A stretch of 5,018 nucleotides of DNA from JAZKFT01 sp043760535 (GTDB lineage Bacteria > Bacteroidota > Bacteroidia > Chitinophagales > Chitinophagaceae): assembly GCA_043760535.1 (NCBI GenBank), contig JAYUOV010000122.1, positions 1 through 5,018 of the forward strand, written 5' to 3'. Positions 1 to 4,919 of the stretch are shown here, in pieces. The position numbers and the translations under genes are program-made. How positions within the stretch are numbered: the first letter of the stretch is position 1; each line of letters opens with the position of its first letter. The notes under the pieces were generated by a model. It was not told where the DNA came from. It did no database searches and saw only the letters and a list, made by a program, of their open reading frames with translations.

Positions 1-115
1 TTTGTGCAAAAAATAAATTTATTTAGCTCGACATATTTGTTTTGACAACTGCTTAAAATTCAGGCTGGGTAAAGGAATTATTTACTCGCTGAATCGCTGT
101 TCGAGGTGACTTTTT

Positions 116-123
116 TACTTTTG
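116..123 (+). promoter_or_regulatory. Bacteroidota-type -7 promoter element upstream of the cysteine desulfurase
   Basis: The octamer TACTTTTG is a perfect match to TAnnTTTG, the -7 element read by the Bacteroidota primary sigma factor. It would place the transcript start near 130 and give a leader of about 85-90 nt before the ATG at 217. No good TTTG-type -33 element lies 17-23 bp upstream; the nearest is a weak CTG around 89-91. The octamer match is seen directly. Promoter activity is inferred. Confidence 0.45.
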
Positions 124-137
124 CCCACACTTAAATA

Positions 138-179
138 AAACCTGCGTAGTTGGTGGGTTTACTAAATACTAAATAAACC
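138..179 (+). other. Two mutually exclusive small stems in the desulfurase leader
   Basis: The segment 156-161 (GGTTTA) can pair either upstream with AAACC at 138-142, through its first five bases, or downstream with TAAACC at 174-179. The first pairing has a loop of about 13 nt and the second a loop of 12 nt. The two stems share the same central strand and so cannot form together. Both are short and AT-rich, so this may be chance in low-GC DNA. No known riboswitch class is recognised. Confidence 0.2.
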
Positions 180-183
180 GTGT

Positions 184-199
184 TAGGAGTTTTCGCCTA
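184..199 (+). other. Small hairpin just upstream of the desulfurase start codon
   Basis: TAGGAG (184-189) pairs with CGCCTA (194-199) around a TTTT loop, giving five base pairs and one A.G mismatch. The hairpin ends 17 bases before the ATG at 217. It lies where it could affect ribosome access, and there is no Shine-Dalgarno sequence in the intervening A-rich stretch. It could also be chance. No run of T follows the stem, so it does not look like an intrinsic terminator. Confidence 0.25.
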
Positions 200-216
200 C
201 CACAAAAAATACTACC

Positions 217-1347
217 ATGACCGAAAGAATTTACCTGGATAACGCAGCCACTACATCTTTAGACCCACAAGTACTGGAAGCCATGATGCCCTATCTCACC
301 GAAAAGTTTGGAAACCCTTCGTCCATTTACAGTTATGGCCGCGAAAGCCGATTGGCTGTGGAAACGGCAAGAAAAAGCGTTGCCAAAATTTTGAATGCAC
401 ATCCCGCCGAAATATTTTTTACCAGCGGTGGCACAGAAGCAAGCAATACTGCCATCAACTCTTCTGTTCGGGACTTGGGTTGTAAGCACATTATTTCTGC
501 ACAAATAGAACACCACGCCACCACGCATACGGTAGAAGCCTTGCATTGTAGCGGCGAAGCAGAACTGAGCTGGGTTAAATTATTGCCCAGTGGCCATTTG
601 GATTTAGAAGACCTTGAGATCCTGCTGAAAAACAGCGAAGAAAAAACACTGGTTACGCTAATGCATGCCAACAACGAAATTGGCAACATGCTAGATATTA
701 AAGTGGTAGGCGAAATTTGTAAAAAATACAACGCTGTTTTTCATAGCGATACGGTACAAACTGTTGGCCATTTCCCTTTTGATCTTCGCAATACGCCGGT
801 ACATTTTATAACCGGAGCAGGGCATAAATTTCATGGGCCAAAAGGAACCGGTATTTTATATATTAACGAAAATGTAAAAATAAAACCCCTGATAAAAGGC
901 GGTAGCCAGGAACGTAACATGCGGGCCGGAACAGAAAATGTGTATGGCATTGTAGGCTTTGCCAAAGCCCTGGAACTAGCCACAGCCAACCATGAAGCAG
1001 ATAGCAGCTACATTACTCATTTGAAGCGATATATGATGGAAAGGCTACAAAAAAAATTTCCTGATATTTCTTTTAACGGCGATCCGCTTGGCCGCTGTTT
1101 GTATGCGGTGCTTAGTGTTTCTTTTCCTAAGACGGAAAAAAGTGAGATGATACTTTTTAACCTGGACATTAATAATATTTGTGCCAGCGGCGGCAGTGCC
1201 TGCACAAGCGGTGCCGATGCCGGCAGCCACGTAATCCGGGCTATTAATAACAATCCCAATCAGGTTACAGTACGTTTTTCTTTTAGCAAGCACAATACAA
1301 TAGAAGAGATAGATACTGTGGTGGAAAAGTTGAAGGAAATGATTTAG
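217..1347 (+). CDS. Cysteine desulfurase, NifS/IscS-type class V aminotransferase fold
   Basis: This cytosolic PLP enzyme takes sulfur from L-cysteine as a protein-bound persulfide, leaving alanine, and supplies it for Fe-S clusters and tRNA thiolation. Family landmarks occur in order: YLDNAATT at residues 6-13, GGTE at 71-74, the catalytic His of the IEH motif at His99, NNEIGN at 152-157, Asp178 and Gln181 against the pyridine ring, the PLP Schiff-base Lys204 in GHKFHGPKG, RAGTEN at 236-241, the persulfide Cys329 in GGSACTSG, and Arg353 in VRFSFS. The loop around Cys329 is the long, group I type. At 376 residues it lacks much of the C-terminal extension of E. coli IscS (404 residues), which helps bind the scaffold IscU, so it is closer to NifS in length; nifS and iscS cannot be told apart here. 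The residue three before the PLP lysine is Ala201 where E. coli IscS has Ser. The ATG start puts the YLDNAATT motif at the usual distance from the N-terminus. No other Fe-S assembly gene is visible nearby. Confidence 0.95.
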   Translation: MTERIYLDNAATTSLDPQVLEAMMPYLTEKFGNPSSIYSYGRESRLAVETARKSVAKILNAHPAEIFFTSGGTEASNTAINSSVRDLGCKHIISAQIEHHATTHTVEALHCSGEAELSWVKLLPSGHLDLEDLEILLKNSEEKTLVTLMHANNEIGNMLDIKVVGEICKKYNAVFHSDTVQTVGHFPFDLRNTPVHFITGAGHKFHGPKGTGILYINENVKIKPLIKGGSQERNMRAGTENVYGIVGFAKALELATANHEADSSYITHLKRYMMERLQKKFPDISFNGDPLGRCLYAVLSVSFPKTEKSEMILFNLDINNICASGGSACTSGADAGSHVIRAINNNPNQVTVRFSFSKHNTIEEIDTVVEKLKEMI

Positions 1348-1423
1348 AATTTTTAAGGTAGGTGTGGCTCTTTTTTGTTGCCATTATGTATGTATTCAAT
1401 TTTAGCCATCATTGTTTGTGTAA

Positions 1424-2047
1424 ATGTTATTTACTTGTAATCTTTATTTAAAAAGGCAATTCTTAAAAATTTCCATCGCAAAAAATGTATTGATTATTTT
1501 ACTATTGGGATGGTTGAATGTTTCTTTTAGCCAGAACCTTACCAAAAAGCAATTAGATAATGGTTTTGCAAATGCTGAAACTATTGGCGGTAAGAAAAAA
1601 GAAAAATTATACGTTTTAAATGGCGTTCCTTTTGATAATAGCGATTCAGTAAAACTAGATTCAGCCTTGGCCGAATTCGATTTAAAATACCTCGTTTCTC
1701 TTGAAATTTTAAAATGCCCAAATCCTAATTTTAGCCATTGTTATAAGGATGTAATATTGATACAATTTGCAACACAACAAAAATCTAAAACCCGACGAAA
1801 AATTTGGCACAGGGCTAAGCGATTCATTAAAGAAAACGATCCCCGTAGTTCGCCTTTGTTTGGCAATGAAGTAAAACCTTTTTCTCTTTCTATTAATAAT
1901 GGATTTGTTTCTACGTCTCAAATAAGGGCGGTGCTGAAATCTATTAAAGTAAAAGACATCTATTATGTAGCTTCTGAAGAAATAAATGATAACACAGAAG
2001 GTATACACTCAGGTGCCATACTTAGAATATGGAAGACGCTACTTTAA
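1424..2047 (+). CDS. Hypothetical exported protein with two TonB-plug-like modules
   Basis: The function is unknown. A signal peptide is visible: a basic N-region, a hydrophobic core at residues 21-31 (NVLIILLLGWL), and probable cleavage after Ser36 before Gln-Asn, so the mature protein should be periplasmic or envelope-associated. The mature part appears to hold two related modules. Module 1 (about 61-118) starts with KLYVLNGVPF and ends with KDVILIQFATQQK. Module 2 (about 150-205) starts with KPFSLSINNGFV and ends with SGAILRIWKTLL. Each has the strand-turn, helix, strand and final strand order of the TonB receptor plug, whose hallmarks are a 'VxxDGVP'-like turn and an 'A-x-I-x-I-x-T' end. 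No barrel or TonB box is present. A basic linker (KSKTRRKIWHRAKR) joins the modules. The ATG at 1424 is the only Met in the protein and gives a rather long N-region; a TTG start further in is possible. Sampled GC is about 29%, against about 46% in the desulfurase gene, which hints at a different origin. Confidence 0.75.
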   Translation: MLFTCNLYLKRQFLKISIAKNVLIILLLGWLNVSFSQNLTKKQLDNGFANAETIGGKKKEKLYVLNGVPFDNSDSVKLDSALAEFDLKYLVSLEILKCPNPNFSHCYKDVILIQFATQQKSKTRRKIWHRAKRFIKENDPRSSPLFGNEVKPFSLSINNGFVSTSQIRAVLKSIKVKDIYYVASEEINDNTEGIHSGAILRIWKTLL

Positions 2048-2093
2048 AAATTGAAAAAAGATTCACCGTTTTTTATACTAAAACTCAATTTTT
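2046..2093. terminator. AT-rich inverted repeat between convergent genes, possible two-way terminator
   Basis: AAAAATTGA at 2046-2054 is the exact inverted complement of TCAATTTTT at 2085-2093. An inner pair, A6 at 2054-2059 and T6 at 2069-2074, can fold with a 9-nt loop. The structure overlaps both stop codons (TAA at 2045-2047 on plus, TAG at 2078-2080 on minus), so it lies where transcripts from both genes must end. The stems are almost all A-T and would be weak. Terminator function is inferred from position and symmetry only. Confidence 0.3.
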
Positions 2094-3586
2094 GCAAACG
2101 TTAAAAAATTACGGTAAAGGCATGGTATAATCACTTGCTTTTGCCCGGTTTGTTTGGTATATCGGGGTAAAAAAGTATAGCCTTTCCCCAAATTTTTTAA
2201 AGTTGGATTTCTAATAATCTGTCCTTCGGGGGCAATGGTTTGCAAAGCCAATATTGGGTCTCTTTTTTCAAAATCGTTGTACAAAAACCGAACGGCATCG
2301 CCTGTATTTACAGTGGCATAACTAATGGTAGATTCGCCTTCATCGTCAAACTGGCTCTTGTGTATCACATTGCTCCATTGCAATTTGCCATCTTTATCAA
2401 AAGACAGAATTACAATGTTATCGGCATTATAACGGGTAAAAGAATTGCCCCAACGGTTAAAGCCAGAACCCCAGCCACCACCGCCATAGTAGTAGTCGGC
2501 CAAACTCATATTCGGTTGTGCAAAATTATTCCACCTGTTAAATGGGTTGTTGTTGCCTCGGTTTGTGGTGTATAGGTTTTCAGCGGTAATTACAAAACCA
2601 CCATCTTTTCTAATCACAATTTGCTGCAGGTAATATTCGTTAAATGCATTTTTAAGAGTATTTTCTCCACGGGCTTCTGCTCTTATCTCATCGCCAAGTG
2701 GTATTGCCATATTGTTGGCTTCGGTATCGGATGCCTTATTCCATTCGCTGTGGAAAATACCTTCGATAATACTCTTTTTACCTTTGTAATAAAATGAAGT
2801 AAGCACATACCGTCCGTTTACATTATCGGCTTTTAGCTTCACTTCATCCAGGCTTATATTATCCAGCGTTATGTTTTTTAAGGCAAAAATATCTGTCTGT
2901 GCCGGCTTCTGTACCAATTCAAACCTAATAATGTTCTGATCGCTGCCGGCACGAATACCATGCCCAAAAATCAGGTTCCCCTCATTATCCAAGGCAAAGT
3001 CTGTGAGGATGTCGTTCCTGTCGGCCATCGGAAAAACTAACCTCGAAACGCGTTGCATGTTCAGGTCTTTATCAAACAGCAATGTTTTAAAAAGGTATCT
3101 TTTTTCATTTCTACTGTTCACTTTTAAAATCATTAGCCGCTGCTTGTCTTCGCTGTAGATGAAGGTGTATAATTTGCTATTGCTATTGTAGCTAATATCC
3201 GTAGTGTCCATTTGTATGGGTTCGCCTATTTTATTGCCGTCGGCCCCAATTTTAGCAGCAATGCAGTACACAATACTTTTCCGCTGATATTGGTAAATCA
3301 TCCACGAATAGGTGGGAAAAGCTATAAAGTCCACATTGGTAACCCGCTCTGGTATGTATTCCAGTTGCAGCCTTTTGGTTTCTTTCATATCAGTATTATA
3401 CAGGCTAATGCTATGTGTATTCCGTAAGTTTTTGTACACCAGCACATTGCCATTATAACGACCAATAATTTCAAAATTGGTTTGGCGTACATCGTCCCTG
3501 TTGGATTCGCTGTAAACAATGCGTTGCGCATAAGCCTTAGAAAATGCCATTGCGGCAATAATAATAATGAGAAGCAAACGATTCAT
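2078..3586 (-). CDS. Hypothetical exported protein, possible beta-propeller-like fold
   Basis: This 502-residue protein is not recognised as a named family. Residues 1-20 form a clear signal peptide: Asn-Arg, a Leu/Ile core, then AYA before Gln21, the usual Bacteroidota signal peptidase I context. No lipobox Cys, other membrane segment or sorting domain is visible, so it is probably periplasmic. The mature chain alternates short beta-type stretches with polar turns containing Asp-Gly or Asn-Gly: FDKDLNM near 171, LDNEGNLIFG near 199, IRKDGGFVITAE near 325, LSFDKDGKLQWSNV near 394. This spacing resembles beta-propeller or repeat proteins that track values, but it is inference from pattern. Residues 341-388 form a low-complexity insertion rich in Gly, Asn, Trp, Tyr and Phe (GNNNPFNRWNN, YYYGGGGWGSG). 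The ATG at 3584-3586 is supported by the signal peptide. A perfect TAnnTTTG box lies 24 bases upstream. The gene converges with the preceding plus-strand gene and an IS630 element sits 191 bases upstream of its start. Confidence 0.85.
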   Translation of the reverse strand: MNRLLLIIIIAAMAFSKAYAQRIVYSESNRDDVRQTNFEIIGRYNGNVLVYKNLRNTHSISLYNTDMKETKRLQLEYIPERVTNVDFIAFPTYSWMIYQYQRKSIVYCIAAKIGADGNKIGEPIQMDTTDISYNSNSKLYTFIYSEDKQRLMILKVNSRNEKRYLFKTLLFDKDLNMQRVSRLVFPMADRNDILTDFALDNEGNLIFGHGIRAGSDQNIIRFELVQKPAQTDIFALKNITLDNISLDEVKLKADNVNGRYVLTSFYYKGKKSIIEGIFHSEWNKASDTEANNMAIPLGDEIRAEARGENTLKNAFNEYYLQQIVIRKDGGFVITAENLYTTNRGNNNPFNRWNNFAQPNMSLADYYYGGGGWGSGFNRWGNSFTRYNADNIVILSFDKDGKLQWSNVIHKSQFDDEGESTISYATVNTGDAVRFLYNDFEKRDPILALQTIAPEGQIIRNPTLKNLGKGYTFLPRYTKQTGQKQVIIPCLYRNFLTFAKIEF

Positions 3587-3609
3587 GTATTCATCTTTTT
3601 TAGCTGGTT

Positions 3610-3617
3610 CAAACCTA
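3610..3617 (-). promoter_or_regulatory. Bacteroidota-type -7 promoter element for the exported-protein gene
   Basis: On the minus strand this reads TAGGTTTG, a perfect TAnnTTTG match. It predicts a transcript start near 3603 and a leader of about 17 nt before the ATG at 3586. No clear TTTG at the -33 position is visible at 17-23 bp spacing. The leader contains AAAAAGATG, which is not a convincing Shine-Dalgarno sequence. The ATG within AAAAAGATG is out of frame and reaches a stop within four codons. Confidence 0.5.
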
Positions 3618-3775
3618 AATTAAAACAACGTAAAATGGGCAGGGTTGTTTTGCAGACAGATGTTTTTTAGGGAAGATTTACACAAATGGTACAGGTTACT
3701 ATCAAAGATTTGGTTGTACAAAGTGGTTATAAAGGTTTTTTTTACACGCAGGCTAGCGCAAATAAAATTAATTGT

Positions 3776-3777
3776 TA
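3776..3777. repeat. Left TA target dinucleotide of the IS630 element
   Basis: IS630/Tc1/mariner-type transposases insert at TA and duplicate it. A TA lies immediately outside the left inverted repeat, matching the TA at 4918-4919 on the right. Both ends read TATAC inward, so the element could alternatively be drawn two bases shorter at each end with the inner TA as target. Confidence 0.6.
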
Positions 3778-3807
3778 TACTCCGCAACGGACAAAACAGT
3801 GAGTTTT
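3778..3807 (+). repeat. Left terminal inverted repeat of the IS630 element
   Basis: The repeat begins TACTCCGCAACGG and continues to CAGTGAGTTTT. Aligned without gaps to the complement of 4888-4917 it is identical at 25 of 30 positions, with mismatches at positions 5, 7, 14, 15 and 19. The perfect inner block CAGTGAGTTTT and the outer block CAACGG are likely transposase contact regions. That role is inferred from family behaviour. Confidence 0.9.
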
Positions 3808-3821
3808 TAAATTAATAAAAA

Positions 3822-3835
3822 GAGGGGCAATTTTG
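3822..3835 (+). promoter_or_regulatory. Candidate translation or transcription signals for the IS630 transposase
   Basis: GAGGGG at 3822-3827 resembles a Shine-Dalgarno sequence and stands 10 bases before the GTG at 3838. The overlapping octamer CAATTTTG at 3828-3835 matches TAnnTTTG except for its first base. The two readings conflict. If the octamer is the -7 element, the transcript would start near 3842, after the GTG, and translation would have to use the ATG at 3856. The sequence alone does not decide. Confidence 0.25.
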
Positions 3836-3837
3836 TA

Positions 3838-4899
3838 GTGACTAATAAACAAGATATGCCCACTTTTTGTTTCAACACCAGCAAGGTTAACATTGAAAAA
3901 ATAAATTACGAACGATATGCTTACCCCGACCAGATGGTGCAAAAAAGAATTTTTGCAGTCTATCTTAAAGCCACTTTAGGCTGGAATAATGTAACAATAG
4001 GCAAGATAGCTGGCCTGCATCATAATGCAATTGGCAAATGGATAAAGGCTTATAAAACAAGTGGTTTTGAAGCGTTGCCGACTAACAATTATGGAAGCAC
4101 ACGCAGTGATTTGGAAATCCATGCTCATAATATTTTGGAATCTTTTCGATTACAGCCGCCAATGACAGCCGCTAATGCTGCTGAAAGGATCAGGGAAATG
4201 ACTGGCATTAATCGAAGTGAACAGCGTGTAAGGGCTTTTATGAAAAGGCATCATTTAAAATTTATCAAATGTGGGCACATTCCTTCAAAAGCTGATAACG
4301 ATAAGCAGCACAAGTGGGTAGAAACAGAACTGAAGCCGGTTATAGAAGCGGCACAGAAAGAAGAATTGCACCTGTTTTTTTGTGATGCCGCACACTTTGT
4401 GCTGCAACCCTTCCTATGCTCATTGTGGTGTGCCTTTCGTGTATTTATAAAGGCTTCTGCAGGCAGAAACCGCATAAATGTGCTGGGTGCTGTAAATGCC
4501 TGCACCAAAGAAGTTATTACACTTACCAACAATACTTACATTACTTCTGCCACACTCATTGAATTTCTAAAATTACTCAAAGAAAAATTTTCCGATAAAC
4601 CAATAGCAATCATACTCGATAATGCAAGGTATCAACATTGCTTTGTCGTAACCACTTTTGCAAAATCAATAGGCATCCATTTACTTTTCCTTCCGCCATA
4701 TTCGCCCAATCTCAACATAATAGAAAGGTTGTGGAAGTTCACAAAAAAGAAAATACTATATGCAAAATATTATGAGAAACCAAAGCTGTTCCACCAGGCT
4801 GTTCAAAAGTTCTTCGAGGAAATTAACCAAAATTTTAAAACTGAACTATCATCACTGCTTACATTGAAATTCCAATTCTTTGATGATAAAACTCACTGA
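3838..4899 (+). CDS. IS630-family transposase (DDE endonuclease)
   Basis: This enzyme cuts the element out and joins it to TA target sites. The N-terminal part has a helix-turn-helix region at about residues 34-72 (KRIFAVYLKATLG to GLHHNAIGKWIKAY), followed by a second winged-helix-like region at about 108-140 that should bind the terminal repeats. The RNase H-like catalytic domain shows the acidic triad: Asp183 in FFCDAAHF, Asp261 in IILDNARYQH and Glu296 in LPPYSPNLNIIERLW. There are 34 residues between the second Asp and the Glu, the DD34E spacing seen in this superfamily. Length (353 residues) is normal and there is no frameshift. The frame opens with GTG at 3838; an ATG at 3856 (residue 7) is an equally plausible start and would leave all domains intact. 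The stop codon at 4897-4899 lies within the right inverted repeat. Confidence 0.93.
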   Translation: MTNKQDMPTFCFNTSKVNIEKINYERYAYPDQMVQKRIFAVYLKATLGWNNVTIGKIAGLHHNAIGKWIKAYKTSGFEALPTNNYGSTRSDLEIHAHNILESFRLQPPMTAANAAERIREMTGINRSEQRVRAFMKRHHLKFIKCGHIPSKADNDKQHKWVETELKPVIEAAQKEELHLFFCDAAHFVLQPFLCSLWCAFRVFIKASAGRNRINVLGAVNACTKEVITLTNNTYITSATLIEFLKLLKEKFSDKPIAIILDNARYQHCFVVTTFAKSIGIHLLFLPPYSPNLNIIERLWKFTKKKILYAKYYEKPKLFHQAVQKFFEEINQNFKTELSSLLTLKFQFFDDKTH

Positions 4900-4917
4900 T
4901 TTACCCGTTGTGAAGTA
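4888..4917 (-). repeat. Right terminal inverted repeat of the IS630 element
   Basis: Read on the minus strand from 4917 it begins TACTTCACAACGG and ends CAGTGAGTTTT, 25 of 30 positions identical to the left repeat. It contains the last codons and the TGA stop of the transposase gene (4897-4899), so coding and end-recognition functions overlap here. Confidence 0.9.
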
Positions 4918-4919
4918 TA
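4918..4919. repeat. Right TA target dinucleotide of the IS630 element
   Basis: This TA lies directly outside the right inverted repeat and pairs with the TA at 3776-3777 as the presumed duplicated target. On the minus strand it forms part of the GTA codon at which the IS66-like reading frame enters the element. Confidence 0.6.

Larger units (their letters stand above)
3778..4917 (+). mobile_element. Complete IS630-family insertion sequence, 1140 bp
   Basis: The element has paired terminal inverted repeats (3778-3807 and 4888-4917), a TA on each outer side, and one transposase gene filling nearly the whole interior on the plus strand. Size, single open reading frame, TA target and DDE transposase type all fit the IS630 family (IS630/Tc1/mariner superfamily). 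The transposase frame is intact and both ends are present, so the copy may be active. It separates the upstream region of the minus-strand exported-protein gene from a broken IS66-family transposase fragment. I do not assign an ISfinder name. Confidence 0.9.

Noticed and set aside
1..110. Possible upstream promoters, such as CATATTTG near 33-40.
   Set aside because: It misses the first base of TAnnTTTG, has no convincing -33 element, and lies farther from the gene than the perfect box at 116-123.
259..731. Minus-strand open frames inside the cysteine desulfurase gene (259-546 and 333-731).
   Set aside because: They lie wholly antisense to a gene with strong motif support and encode no recognisable motifs.
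1017..1293. Minus-strand open frames over the 3' part of the desulfurase gene.
   Set aside because: Shadow frames of a well-supported gene, with no family signature.
1348..1423. Possible terminator after the desulfurase gene: TGGC and GCCA around a T-rich loop at about 1364-1383.
   Set aside because: The stem is only four base pairs and the T run is in the loop, not after the stem.
1709..2008. Minus-strand open frame inside the AT-rich exported-protein gene.
   Set aside because: The plus-strand frame has a signal peptide and plug-like modules; the antisense frame has nothing recognisable.
2240..3670. Plus-strand open frames at 2240-2575, 3212-3427 and 3482-3670.
   Set aside because: They are antisense to the 502-residue exported protein or its promoter and show no domain, signal peptide or start context.
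3620..3777. Minus-strand open stretch of about 50 codons left of the IS630 element, in frame with the IS66 fragment once the TA is rejoined.
   Set aside because: The residues do not resemble IS66 TnpC or any family I recognise, and the stretch is AT-rich and short. I treat it as non-coding.
4251..4532. Minus-strand open frame inside the transposase gene.
   Set aside because: Antisense shadow of the DDE transposase with no recognisable motif.
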